Source: SZUA-442 sp963759175
Lineage (GTDB): Bacteria; Actinomycetota; Acidimicrobiia; Spongiisociales; UBA5794
Length of the DNA: 64,000 nucleotides
NCBI GenBank assembly: GCA_963759175.1
Contig: CAVWXP010000004.1
Location: 42,527 to 106,526, forward strand
Direction of reading: 5' to 3'
Position numbers and translations under genes: made by a program. Below are positions 25,895 to 34,804 of this stretch, piece by piece; the stretch's first letter is position 1; every line of letters begins with the position of its first letter. The notes under the pieces were generated by a model. It saw only the letters and a list, made by a program, of their open reading frames with translations, had not been told where the DNA came from and searched no databases.

Positions 25895-26668
25895 ATGCTG
25901 ACACTCGATCAGGTTCCCGAGGGCGATCCATTCGGTGTGTCGGCGACGCTCTTCGTGACGTACCTGCGATGCCCGCAACAGGCCCTCGCGCGTCTCCAGG
26001 GCGTCTACGGCCGACCGTCTCGCGCCTCGTTCAAGGGTGCGCTGACCCATCGCATCATCGCCAGACACATCGACCACGGGGCGATCGATCGGGAGGAGTT
26101 CTCGATGGTGTGCCGCCAGGAGACCGGAGCGAACCTCAACGCCCAGCTCGCCGATGTCGGCCTGCGTCCGAGCGAGTTCAGCGCCGTCGTCGAGGAGGTG
26201 GCAGAGCTCTACGAGCGTTTCGCCTCGTTGCCGCTCGACGGACTCGAGGCATCCGAGGTGTCGTTCGAGGACACCGTCAGCGGGGGAGTGACGTTGCGCG
26301 GACGTATCGATGCCGTGTTCGAGGGTCCCGACGGGACGCGGATCGTCGACTGGAAGACGGGCGCCCACCTCGGCGACGACGTCGCTGCCCAACTCGGGTT
26401 CTACGCCCTTGCATGGTCCAAGCGCAACGGCGTGCCCCCGGCGACGACGGAGGCCATGTCCCTCGCCACGGGGGAGAAGCTCATCCACGAGCCGACGGCC
26501 GACGACATGGCTCGACGCGAACACGAGGTGGCGACGATGATCGGCGTGCTGCGCGCAGCGATGGGCGACGGGCGGGAACTCGATCGCACGGCAGGGCCGC
26601 ACTGTCGGTGGTGTCCACTGCTCGAAACCTGCTCGGAGGGCGCTGCGGCCACCGAAATCCTCGACTGA
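25895..26668 (+). CDS. RecB-like PD-(D/E)XK nuclease with probable Fe-S cluster
   Basis: 257 aa stand-alone nuclease of the PDDEXK_1 group. The first part has YLRCPQQALARLQGV and KGALTHRIIARHI (conserved His). The catalytic core is LRGRIDAVFEGPDGTRIVDWKTG, with Asp and Asp-x-Lys residues, then AAQLGFYALAWSK. The end CRWCPLLETC plus the early Cys gives four cysteines placed as in AddB/Cas4-type 4Fe-4S nucleases. Probably single-strand DNA processing. No helicase domain and no cas genes are nearby. Divergent from the VanW gene. Confidence 0.8.
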   Translation: MLTLDQVPEGDPFGVSATLFVTYLRCPQQALARLQGVYGRPSRASFKGALTHRIIARHIDHGAIDREEFSMVCRQETGANLNAQLADVGLRPSEFSAVVEEVAELYERFASLPLDGLEASEVSFEDTVSGGVTLRGRIDAVFEGPDGTRIVDWKTGAHLGDDVAAQLGFYALAWSKRNGVPPATTEAMSLATGEKLIHEPTADDMARREHEVATMIGVLRAAMGDGRELDRTAGPHCRWCPLLETCSEGAAATEILD

Positions 26669-26740
26669 GGGTCCCGAACAGAGCGGCATTGCACGGACTC
26701 ACGGCACGGTGTCGACCCGGTCGCGCCATACTCCCTGTCC

Positions 26741-27592
26741 ATGCCGCACACCCTGCTCGCCATCCACGCCCATCCCGACGACGAGTCATCCAAGGGTGCC
26801 GCAACCGTCGCACGCTACGTCGATGCGGGCGTCCGTGCCGTTCTCGTGACCGCAACGGGCGGCGAGGCGGGGGACATCCTGAACCCTGCCATGGACCGCC
26901 CCGAGATCGTCGCGGACCTGCCGGCCGTTCGCAGCGCCGAACTCGACGAGGCAGCCCGGATCATCGGATATGACGACGTCATCCGCCTCGGGTACCGCGA
27001 CTCCGGTATGCCCGAATCCCCGGACAACGCGCGACCCGATGCGTTCTGCAACCAGGACCACGAGGTCGTCCTCGAACGGCTGGTGCAGATCACGCGCCGG
27101 CTCCGGCCCGATGTGCTCCTCGGGTACGACGCCCACGAGTTCTACCCCCATCCCGATCACCTCTACGTCCACCGGCTCTCGCTCGAGCTGTTCTCGGCGT
27201 CGGCGGATCCCGAACGATTCCCCGACGCTGGCGACCCGTGGCGCATCGGCGCGTTGTACGCCCCGGTGTTCTCGCGCGAGCGCCTCGAGACCCTTCATCG
27301 GACCATGCTCGAGCGCACGGGATCATCGCCGTTCGCGGGATGGGTCGAGCGCATCGCGGGCGGACGCACCGATCCCCGGCAACGCATCACGAAGGTCGAC
27401 GTGACCGGCTTCGTCGAGCGCGGGCGTGACGCCCTGCGTGCCCACAGGACCCAGATCGATCCCGAAGGCTTCTGGTTCCAGGTGCCGACGGCGCTCGTCG
27501 AGGAGGTGTATCCGTGGGAGGACTTCGAGTTGCTGGGAGCAACAGTCGAGGTCTCGGGCAATGGGAGCGATCTGTTCGACGGTATCGCCTAG
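26741..27592 (+). CDS. mca: Mycothiol S-conjugate amidase-like deacetylase
   Basis: 283 aa PIG-L/LmbE fold. MPHTLLAIHAHPDDESSKGA carries the HPDD zinc motif, followed by TGGEAGDILNPAMDRPE and the later HPDH (EFYPHPDHLYVHRLS). The DESSKGAAT and GDILNPAMD signatures are specific for Mca, which cleaves mycothiol conjugates of toxic electrophiles, and for its sister MshB. The host therefore probably makes mycothiol, a low-molecular-weight thiol restricted mainly to Actinobacteria. Choice between Mca and MshB is from motif memory only. Confidence 0.82.
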   Translation: MPHTLLAIHAHPDDESSKGAATVARYVDAGVRAVLVTATGGEAGDILNPAMDRPEIVADLPAVRSAELDEAARIIGYDDVIRLGYRDSGMPESPDNARPDAFCNQDHEVVLERLVQITRRLRPDVLLGYDAHEFYPHPDHLYVHRLSLELFSASADPERFPDAGDPWRIGALYAPVFSRERLETLHRTMLERTGSSPFAGWVERIAGGRTDPRQRITKVDVTGFVERGRDALRAHRTQIDPEGFWFQVPTALVEEVYPWEDFELLGATVEVSGNGSDLFDGIA

Positions 27593-27625
27593 TGGGTGGT
27601 GCACCGCTTCTGCTGGAATGGGTGT

Positions 27626-28924
27626 GTGACCAGTCTCGGTGACTTCCGCGCCGCCCTGACGGCAGTGCCCACGAGGCTCCTGTCGGCCGAGGACCGTCGC
27701 GTCCATGCTGATGCCCTCGTCGCACTCGACGCGCTCGAACGGATCGATGTCGTGCCGACCAGCGTTGCGTTCGTCGGGAGCTCGGGCTCAGGAAAGTCGA
27801 CCCTTGTCAACGCAGCCCTCGGCATGGCGCTCGCTCCCGTCGGCGTCGCCAGGCCGACTACCACGGTGACGGCGATGTACGGCGGGTCGGGACCGGTCTC
27901 GCTGGCCGCTGCGTCCGAGTACGTCCATGTCCCCTCGATGCGCCAGGGGCTCCTCGTCATCGACACCCCGCCGTTCGAACACGACCCCGAGGCTGTCTCG
28001 TCGGTGATGTCGGTGGCGGACCTGGTCGTGGTCGTCGTCACGCCGTCGCGCTACGCCGATGCATCGGTTGCGGCGATGATCGAGACATTGCCGGCTCGTC
28101 GACCATCAGCGGTCGTGATGAACCGTATTGCGGTCGGTGACCACGAGCGAGACCTGCTCGTGACGTCGGCCGAGACCGTCCTCGCCGCACCGGTCATCGA
28201 ACTCGACGAAGGTGGTGACGTCGGCAGCGCCATCGATGCGCTCATCGAAACCCTCGCCATCGACGCCACGGACTATGCACGCGCCGCCGTGCTCCGTTCC
28301 GGAGCGGCTGCCGCGGGGGCCCACACGGCTCGTGCCGTGGCAGCGGCGGCACCGATGCTCGCAGGGATCGACGAGATGCTCACCACGATCACGATCCCTC
28401 GTTCCGGTTCCGAGGTCCATACGGTGTTCGATGAGTGGCCAGCGACACGGGCCGACATGGTGCTCGGCACGCAACGGGCCATTCGTGCCATCGACGATGC
28501 GATCGTCGACGTGATCGATCCCACGATCGGACGCAGCATCGCCTCGTCGTTACCGCCGTTCGAGCCGGGCACGCTCGCTGTTGCACTCGATGCGTGGCGC
28601 GCAAGGGCGGGCGAATCGTGCATCGCTGCCGCCACGATCCGGTGGCGGCAGCGCTCGGCGAGGGAGCTGCTGTTGCACCAGGGTTGGCGTTGCGCGGTGA
28701 ACCCCGACATCGTCGCACCGAAGCGTTACGGGAGACTCCTCGGATCCCGCCGTACGGAGGTGGAGCAGCAGTCCCAGGGGGAGTTGTTCTCGGTGCTCGA
28801 CGGTCCGCGCACGGCGCGTGTCGAGGCGTGGAAGCAGGTCGTCGCAGAGCTCTCGTCGTATGCACCGGGGGTGTTGCTGTCCGCAGCCGAGGGCTTTGCG
28901 GCGACGGGTGGCCACCGTGCCTGA
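27626..28924 (+). CDS. Dynamin/YfjP-like GTPase, first of a tandem pair
   Basis: 432 aa from the GTG at 27626, which gives MTSLGDFRAAL; a GTG ten codons upstream is possible. P-loop FVGSSGSGKSTLVN near residue 50, threonine-rich switch RPTTTVTAMYG, DTPP (G3-like) in LVIDTPPFEHDPEA, and VVMNRIAV at the usual G4 place, which lacks the NKxD consensus. The C-terminal ~200 residues are helical. Large GTPases of this kind act on membranes or nucleoid-linked processes. The stop overlaps the second GTPase start. Confidence 0.7.
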   Translation: MTSLGDFRAALTAVPTRLLSAEDRRVHADALVALDALERIDVVPTSVAFVGSSGSGKSTLVNAALGMALAPVGVARPTTTVTAMYGGSGPVSLAAASEYVHVPSMRQGLLVIDTPPFEHDPEAVSSVMSVADLVVVVVTPSRYADASVAAMIETLPARRPSAVVMNRIAVGDHERDLLVTSAETVLAAPVIELDEGGDVGSAIDALIETLAIDATDYARAAVLRSGAAAAGAHTARAVAAAAPMLAGIDEMLTTITIPRSGSEVHTVFDEWPATRADMVLGTQRAIRAIDDAIVDVIDPTIGRSIASSLPPFEPGTLAVALDAWRARAGESCIAAATIRWRQRSARELLLHQGWRCAVNPDIVAPKRYGRLLGSRRTEVEQQSQGELFSVLDGPRTARVEAWKQVVAELSSYAPGVLLSAAEGFAATGGHRA

Positions 28925-29832
28925 CGTTCCTGAACTCCTCGACGCCCTCGACCTCGCCATCGCCAGGAGCGAGGACATCGTGACCGCCGATCTGCGCGAG
29001 GAGATGGTCGATCTGGCGCGCCGATCACGTCTGCGTTCGGGCTTCCTCGGGGAGGTCCTCGTGGTCGCCCTCGCTGGTGGTACAGGATCCGGGAAGTCGT
29101 CGCTCATCAACGCCCTCGTCGGCTTCCCCGTGGTTGAGACCGGCGTCGTGCGCCCAACGACACAGACAGCCACCGCCGTTGCACCTCCCCGGATGTCAGC
29201 GGACCTCGGGCCGCTGCTGGATGCCCTCGGCGTCGAGCGACGCGTCACCGATCGTGGTATCGACGACTTCGTCTTCATCGACCTCCCCGACTTCGACAGC
29301 ATCGAGCAGGCCCATCGGCATGTCGTCGACGAGGTCATGCCGCGCGTCGACGCCGTCGTGTGGGTCCTCGATCCGGAGAAGTATGCCGATCCCGTGCTCC
29401 ATGACCAGTTCCTGGCGAACCTCACCGGATACGAAAGCCAGTTCGTGTTCGCCCTCAATCAGGCAGATCGTCTCGGCGACGATACCGACGAGGCGATGGA
29501 CACCCTCGGCGCCCTCCTCGCCGAGGATGGCTTCGTGGAACCCCGCATGTGCGCCACGATCGCGCGGACGCCCTCGGGTGCATTCGAGATCGAGGCGTTG
29601 ACAGCTGCCATGGGTGAACGGTTGGACACCAAACGGACGGCCATCGCCAAGCTGGCCATCGACTGCCCTCGCCATCGCGACCACCGGTTGGAGCGCCTGT
29701 CGCTCGGTCGATGTGCGCAATGCAGGCGATGTCGCGCGGGACCGCGTCGCTCTTGGCGCTGCGACGTTCGTATCGTTGGGCGTGACCGCGTTCGGCCTCA
29801 AGCACGCGATGGTCGGGGGGGAGGACACGTGA
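28917..29832 (+). CDS. YfjP-like GTPase, second of a tandem pair, frameshifted
   Basis: GTG start at 28917 inside the end of the first GTPase gene. P-loop LAGGTGSGKSSLINALVG, switch VRPTTQTATAV, DLPD in FIDLPDFDSIEQAHRHV, G4 as ALNQADRLGDD. Near 29664 the reading changes: in the original frame it becomes Arg/Cys-rich and runs on into the next gene. Dropping one base (T at 29664) gives DALAIATTGWSACRSVDVR and a hydrophobic stretch ALGAATFVSLGVTAFGL, ending at 29832. I take that as the true C-terminus (~304 aa), possibly membrane-attached. Confidence 0.65.
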
Positions 29833-30695
29833 TCGACACCATGAGCGAATGGTTCAACGACGTCCGCGACTCGGTGGGTTTCGAAGTCGCTGCTTCGATC
29901 GCCGTGGTCCTGGTGGCTGTCGTCGTGATCGTGGTCGGTCGCAGGCTCATCGCATCGTGGCACGACCGCATCGAGCGAGGGTGGATCGCATCGGACGACC
30001 ACGAGCGGCGCGAGCAGGGGCAGCGGATCGCGACGATCAGTGGTGTCGTGCGGCTCGTGATCTCGATCACGGTGTGGATCGTGGTCGTGCTCACCGTGAT
30101 GGCGATCTGGGGTATCCCCATGGGTCCGTTGGTCGCCGTCGGCGCCACGGTCGGCGTAGCCGTCGGATTCGGCGCCCAGGACTTCGTCAGGGACGTCATC
30201 GCCGGTTTCTTCGTTCTGCTCGAGGACCAGTACGCCGTGTCGGACGTCGTGACGATCGCCGGTGTCACCGGTTCCGTCGAGGCGGTCACCCTACGCACGA
30301 CGGTCCTTCGGGATCTCGAGGGGGTCCAGCATCACGTACCCAACGGTGAGGTGCGGGTCTCGTCGAACTACACGACCGGGTTCTCGCGTGTGGTGGTCGA
30401 TGTGCCGGTTGCGTACTCCGCCGATCTCGATGTCGCCATGGCCGTGATCCTCGACGAGGCCGAGGCGATGGCAGCGGATGCGACATGGGCCGCGGCGTTC
30501 ATGGATGCCCCCACCATGTTGGGGGTCAACGAACTCGACGAATCATCCGTCAACATCCGGGTCCTGCTCACGACGATCACCGAGCAGCGATGGGACGTCA
30601 AGCGCGCCTTCCTGAAGCGGATCAAGCAACGGCTCGACCGCGAGTCGATCGAGATCCCCTACCGATACCTCAACGTCATCACGCCCCCGTCGTGA
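29829..30695 (+). CDS. MscS-family mechanosensitive channel
   Basis: 288 aa from a GTG at 29829 overlapping the GTPase stop; an ATG at 29841 is also possible. Three membrane helices: IAVVLVAVVVIVVGR, VVRLVISITVWIVVVLTVMA, then the pore helix GPLVAVGATVGVAVGFGAQD, with VRDVIAGFFVLLEDQYAVSD of the MscS beta domain after it. It opens under membrane tension to release solutes in osmotic downshock. Coupling to two GTPase genes is unusual and may be functional. Its 3' end overlaps the convergent lipid kinase gene by 17 bp. Confidence 0.87.
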   Translation: MIDTMSEWFNDVRDSVGFEVAASIAVVLVAVVVIVVGRRLIASWHDRIERGWIASDDHERREQGQRIATISGVVRLVISITVWIVVVLTVMAIWGIPMGPLVAVGATVGVAVGFGAQDFVRDVIAGFFVLLEDQYAVSDVVTIAGVTGSVEAVTLRTTVLRDLEGVQHHVPNGEVRVSSNYTTGFSRVVVDVPVAYSADLDVAMAVILDEAEAMAADATWAAAFMDAPTMLGVNELDESSVNIRVLLTTITEQRWDVKRAFLKRIKQRLDRESIEIPYRYLNVITPPS

Positions 30696-31638
30696 CCGGC
30701 GTCGCGCCGACGCTCGGGGTCGTATCGGGTCGCAGGACCAGGATCGCTCCTTCGACAGGCGTCAGCGTCGCATGGCGTGCCAGGCCGAGGAGTTCCCCGT
30801 CGGCCTGGAACGGCGTTGCTGGTTCGGCATCGATGGACAGCGAGTCGTAGTCGGTCCACAGCTTGATACCCGTGGCTTCGCGATGGCTGAGGCCGATCGC
30901 CGCGCGCGCGAAGATCTCAGACGAGCGAGGCAAGCCGAGATCGTTGGCAGCGAGCGTCGCCACACCCTCGGGCGGGTTCGGAGTCAGGTGCAGAGGCCAT
31001 CGCCCGAAGTAGGTGTACGGGTTGTGCACCTGGGTGAGGGCGACGAGGGCATCGAAGTGGTCGTCGCCGCACGTCATACGCATGTTCGGGTGCACGGTTC
31101 GCCAACTCGAGATGAGGCGCGTGGCTGCCGTGGTCGCGTAGTAGAGCCCGCCGAATCGACTCTTGGCGAACGGTCGTGCCTCGGCTGCTTCAACCACGTC
31201 GGCGTCGAATCCGAAGCCCACCGAGAACGTGGCATGGCGCGTCATGTGGCCGAGATCCGTTGTCGCGTCGATCCGAATCATGCGTGTCGGGAGCGCTCGA
31301 TAGGCGATGGCTGCCTCAGCGGCGCGAGGTGCTTTCAGTGGTATACCCAGGATGCGAGCCAGTACGTTCGTCGTTCCCACGGGAATGAGTCCGAGTGCCG
31401 TCGACGTGCCGACCAGTGCGTTTGCGACGTGGTGGGCGACGCCGTCGCCACCCATGGCAAAGACGGCATCGACGCCGCGTCGAGCGGCCTCGCTGGTCGC
31501 CGTGCGCGATTCCCTGGCGCTCACGGGCCATTGCGTATCGAGGTCGTAGGAGCGTTCCAACGTCGTCTTGATCGTGCGGAATCCGCCGCCGGTGAACTGG
31601 GATGCGGAGGGATTGGCGATGAGCACGGCCGTCGGCAT
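30679..31638 (-). CDS. Diacylglycerol/sphingosine kinase-like lipid kinase
   Basis: 319 aa DAGK catalytic family. VLIANPSASQFTGG begins the fold; FAMGGDGVAHHVANALVGT is the nucleotide loop (GGDG); ALGLIPVGTTNVLAR is the conserved GT-N-x-A-R block. HATFSVGFGFDADVV and the C-terminal beta sandwich (GEL...ILVLRPD) complete it. It phosphorylates a lipid such as diacylglycerol, using ATP at the membrane. A start at 31638 gives the normal N-terminus. Confidence 0.85.
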   Translation of the reverse strand: MPTAVLIANPSASQFTGGGFRTIKTTLERSYDLDTQWPVSARESRTATSEAARRGVDAVFAMGGDGVAHHVANALVGTSTALGLIPVGTTNVLARILGIPLKAPRAAEAAIAYRALPTRMIRIDATTDLGHMTRHATFSVGFGFDADVVEAAEARPFAKSRFGGLYYATTAATRLISSWRTVHPNMRMTCGDDHFDALVALTQVHNPYTYFGRWPLHLTPNPPEGVATLAANDLGLPRSSEIFARAAIGLSHREATGIKLWTDYDSLSIDAEPATPFQADGELLGLARHATLTPVEGAILVLRPDTTPSVGATPVTTGA

Positions 31639-31694
31639 GGGGTGAGCCTACGGGCGATCGGGTCGTGAACCGAGCGCACACGGTTGCGTGGGGC

Positions 31695-32063
31695 TCAGCC
31701 TGCGAGGAGTTTCTCGACCTGCACCCGGAGGTCGAGCGGCCGGAACGGCTTCGTCATGAAGCTGTCCGCTCCGCCACGTTCGGCTTTGTCCGCCATCTCG
31801 GGTTGGGCGTGGGCAGTGAGGACGAGGACCTTGATCGATGCGGTGTCCTCGTCGTCGCGGAGTTGGCGCAGGACTTCCCAGCCGTCGAGACCGGGGAGCC
31901 CGATGTCGAGCACCACGGCGTCGGGGCGGTCCGCACGGATCGCAGCGAGGCCGGTGACGCCGTCGCTGGCGGATGCGACGTCCACGCCCAGAACTCGCAG
32001 GCACACCTCGATGAGGCGACGCACGGACGCTGAATCCTCGATGACCAGTACGCGTTGTTCCAC
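31695..32063 (-). CDS. Single-domain response regulator
   Basis: 122 aa from a GTG at 32063 (EQRVLVIEDSASVRRLI). CheY-type receiver: acidic pocket E9-D10, phospho-acceptor Asp53 in VVLDIGLPGLDGWE, Thr83 in LTAHAQ, Lys105 in TKPF. There is no output domain, so it works by protein contact or as a phosphorelay step. No histidine kinase is adjacent. A longer reading to 32180 lacks similarity. Confidence 0.83.
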   Translation of the reverse strand: MEQRVLVIEDSASVRRLIEVCLRVLGVDVASASDGVTGLAAIRADRPDAVVLDIGLPGLDGWEVLRQLRDDEDTASIKVLVLTAHAQPEMADKAERGGADSFMTKPFRPLDLRVQVEKLLAG

Positions 32064-32193
32064 GCAGTGTGTATCGGGTGTTCGGTTTCGCGACTTCAGT
32101 GGTTGTTTGCAGCGGGCATGCACAGCCATGGAACCCTGCGTAGCCTGAAGGCGACCGGATCGGAGCCGGTCGTCAACCAACCGAGGAGGTGTC

Positions 32194-33741
32194 GTGCTCC
32201 CACCATTCGTGACGGAACCCTATTCGGACTTCACCGACGCGTCAGCCGCGACGCGGTACCGCACGGCCCTCGCAACGGTCGAGGGGGAACTCGGGATGGA
32301 GGCCCCGCTCGTGATCGGTGGCGACCACGTCACCACGAAGGCATCCATCGTCTCGGTGGATCCGTCACGACCAGCGACGATCGTGGGGAAGGCATCGTCG
32401 GCGGAGCGCGACCACGTCGATTCGGCCATCGACGCTGCGTGGCGCGCCTTCCGGGATTGGTCGCGTCGTACGGCAGCCGAACGCGCAGGCATGATCCATC
32501 GTGTCGGAGACCTCATCGCGGCACGCTCGTACGAGTTTGCAGCCTGGCAGACCTATGAGGCAGGGAAGAACTGGGCCGAGGCCGAGGCCGACGTCGCCGA
32601 GGCCATCGACTTCTGCCGCTACTACGCACATCAGGCCCTGCGGCTCGCCGAGCCGGTTCCGGTCGAGGCCCACCCGGGTGAGACGAACGAGTCGTGGCTC
32701 CAGCCGATCGGGGCCGGTGTCGTCATACCGCCCTGGAACTTCCCTCTCGCGATCCTGGTCGGCATGACCATCGGTCCCGTTGTCGCCGGCAACACCGTCG
32801 TCCTGAAACCCGCATCGAACACGCCGCTCATCGGCTGGGGGTTCATGCAGGTGCTCGCCGAGGCGGGCATGCCCGACGGCGTCGTGAACTACCTGCCGGG
32901 GGCCGGAAGCGTCGTCGGCGACGCACTGGTCGACCATCCCATGACGAGATTCGTCAACTTCACCGGGTCCAAGGAGATCGGCCTGCGCATCGCGGAGCGC
33001 TCGGCGCGAGTCGCCGAGGGTCAGCGATGGCTCAAGCGCTCCTACATGGAGATGGGAGGCAAGGACGCGCTCATCGTCGACGACACCTGCGACCTCGAAG
33101 CGGCAGCCGTCGATGCGGTGCGGTCCGCGTTCGGGTTCCAGGGCCAGAAGTGCTCGGCCTGCTCTCGCCTCATCGTCTTCGCGTCGGTCCACGACCGCCT
33201 CGTCGACCACGTCGTTTCGGTGGCGAGCCAGTTGAGCGTCGGTCGTCCCGTGGACAACCACCCGATCGGACCGGTGATCTCCGCGGCGCAGCGTGCCTCG
33301 ATCCTCGCCGAGATCGAATCGGGCAAGGACCATGCGACCCTCGTCATGGGCGGACGCGCGATCGACAACGACGGTGGCTACTACATCGAGCCGACCATCT
33401 TCGATGGCGTCGACCCGTCGGCGCGCCTGGCCCAGCACGAGATCTTCGGGCCGGTGTTGTCCGTGATCACGGTGGCCGACTTCGATGAGGCGCTCGACGT
33501 CGCGAACGGAACCGAGTTCGGCCTCACGGGGGGCCTCTACTCGAACGACGAGCAGCGGCTCGAACGCGCCAGGCGCGAGTTCCACGTCGGCAACCTGTAC
33601 CTCAACCGGAAGATCACCGGCGCCCTCGTCGGTGTTCAGCCGTTCGGCGGGTTCAACATGTCCGGGAGCAACGCCAAGGCCGGCGGTCCGGACTACCTGA
33701 GGCTCTTCATGGAGATGAAGTCCGTCTCCCGGAGGATCTGA
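32194..33741 (+). CDS. rocA: L-glutamate gamma-semialdehyde (1-pyrroline-5-carboxylate) dehydrogenase
   Basis: 515 aa aldehyde dehydrogenase, the RocA/PruA size. GTG start after GAGGAGG. The N-terminal RYRTALATVEGELG and the form of the active-site regions (YMEMGGKDALIVDD with catalytic Glu; FGFQGQKCSACSR with the nucleophile Cys; GPVLSVITVADFDEALDVAN) match the P5C dehydrogenase group. Oxidises glutamate semialdehyde to glutamate with NAD+ in proline and arginine catabolism. A proline dehydrogenase gene is not seen nearby. Confidence 0.85.
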   Translation: MLPPFVTEPYSDFTDASAATRYRTALATVEGELGMEAPLVIGGDHVTTKASIVSVDPSRPATIVGKASSAERDHVDSAIDAAWRAFRDWSRRTAAERAGMIHRVGDLIAARSYEFAAWQTYEAGKNWAEAEADVAEAIDFCRYYAHQALRLAEPVPVEAHPGETNESWLQPIGAGVVIPPWNFPLAILVGMTIGPVVAGNTVVLKPASNTPLIGWGFMQVLAEAGMPDGVVNYLPGAGSVVGDALVDHPMTRFVNFTGSKEIGLRIAERSARVAEGQRWLKRSYMEMGGKDALIVDDTCDLEAAAVDAVRSAFGFQGQKCSACSRLIVFASVHDRLVDHVVSVASQLSVGRPVDNHPIGPVISAAQRASILAEIESGKDHATLVMGGRAIDNDGGYYIEPTIFDGVDPSARLAQHEIFGPVLSVITVADFDEALDVANGTEFGLTGGLYSNDEQRLERARREFHVGNLYLNRKITGALVGVQPFGGFNMSGSNAKAGGPDYLRLFMEMKSVSRRI

Positions 33742-33763
33742 ACGATCCTCGTCGGACGCACGC

Positions 33764-34699
33764 CTACCCCGTGTAGGTGTACCAGACGACGACGTTCCCG
33801 AGGGAGTCGGTGACGATCGCCGTGTCGCCTCCGTTCGACCATACCGGGGTGTCACTGCACCAATGGATGGCGTCCGGCGGTCCTCCATCGCATCCGGTCA
33901 CGACGGTGACGGACTCCCCGACTTCGAGGACGGTTCCCGCGGGGAAGGTCAGGCGATTCGTCGAACTCTCGTCACGCAGCACCCAATTCGTGATCGCGAC
34001 ACGTCCGTAGCCCTCGTTCACGATCGTGATGAACTCGTCCGACAGGACGTCGTCGTCGGGACCGTCGGGATCGTGGTTCAGGGTCTCCACACGGATGACC
34101 GGCCGATCGGCACGCACCCCCTCGTCATCACCGCACGCAAAGGTTCCCCACATACCCCGGCCCGACTGGAACGCTGTGGCCTCCGAGGCCTTCATGGCTG
34201 CCGCGTACGGGTTCCCGTTCTGGAGCGCGACGGCGTTGCCGCCGTTCACGAGCGTGGCATTGACGAACTCGACGTCGTCCCCGGATTCGAGGAACACGAA
34301 CCGCAGCGCTCGGCCGAACGCATCGGAATCCTCCTCGCCGGCAACGAGCAGCACTTCCTGCCCGAGGACGAGGTCGGTGAGGGCGGAACCGGCCTCGGTT
34401 CCCCAGCATTCGGTCACCTCGGGTGCGTTGATGCCCAGCAGCCGCACGGTGAGGTCGGTTCCATCGACGGCCACGGTCAGCGTGTCCCCGTCCGTCACCT
34501 CCCTGACCACGCCGGTGACGCGCTCCTCGATGGGTGGCAGCGTCGGCGTAGTCGTCGTCACCACGTTGCCACCGGGCAAGGTGGTGGTCGTGGTCGTCGT
34601 TTCTGCGAACTCGGGTGCCTGGGGTCTGGCATCACAGGCTGCGACGGTCAACGCCAGAGCGATGGCTGTGGCGACGAGGAGCAGGGAGCGACCGTTCAT
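33764..34699 (-). CDS. Lipoprotein with nuclease (SNase-like) and lamin-tail domains
   Basis: 311 aa. Lipoprotein signal peptide with lipobox VAAC. A Thr/Pro-rich linker (TTTTTTLPGG) leads to a thermonuclease-like fold: VREVTDGDTLTVAVDGTDLTVRLLGINAPE, EDSDAFGRALRFVF and VNATLVNGGNAV. A C-terminal lamin-tail-like domain follows (FITIVNEGYGRVAITNWVLR, LTFPAGTVLEVGE). SNase hallmarks Asp-Gly-Asp-Thr, Leu-Leu-Gly-Ile-x-Ala-Pro-Glu and Gly-Arg are present. Probably an extracellular, membrane-anchored nuclease for DNA/RNA. Confidence 0.83.
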   Translation of the reverse strand: MNGRSLLLVATAIALALTVAACDARPQAPEFAETTTTTTTLPGGNVVTTTTPTLPPIEERVTGVVREVTDGDTLTVAVDGTDLTVRLLGINAPEVTECWGTEAGSALTDLVLGQEVLLVAGEEDSDAFGRALRFVFLESGDDVEFVNATLVNGGNAVALQNGNPYAAAMKASEATAFQSGRGMWGTFACGDDEGVRADRPVIRVETLNHDPDGPDDDVLSDEFITIVNEGYGRVAITNWVLRDESSTNRLTFPAGTVLEVGESVTVVTGCDGGPPDAIHWCSDTPVWSNGGDTAIVTDSLGNVVVWYTYTG

Positions 34700-34804
34700 G
34701 TGCGAACGGTAGAGGTACTTCCCGCGAACTCGTGGCAGCGCCGGGCCCACGGCCACGCGGATGCCAGCGCCTACACTCGCTGCGAACTCGACGAGGGAGG
34801 ACGC

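Noticed and set aside
25895..26668. Cas4
   Set aside because: Nuclease and cysteine layout are similar, but no cas or CRISPR sequences are present in the window.
28818..30695. GTPase-MscS fusion protein
   Set aside because: The joining part (Arg/Cys-rich, ~29664-29828) looks like an out-of-frame reading; a one-base correction gives two overlapping genes.
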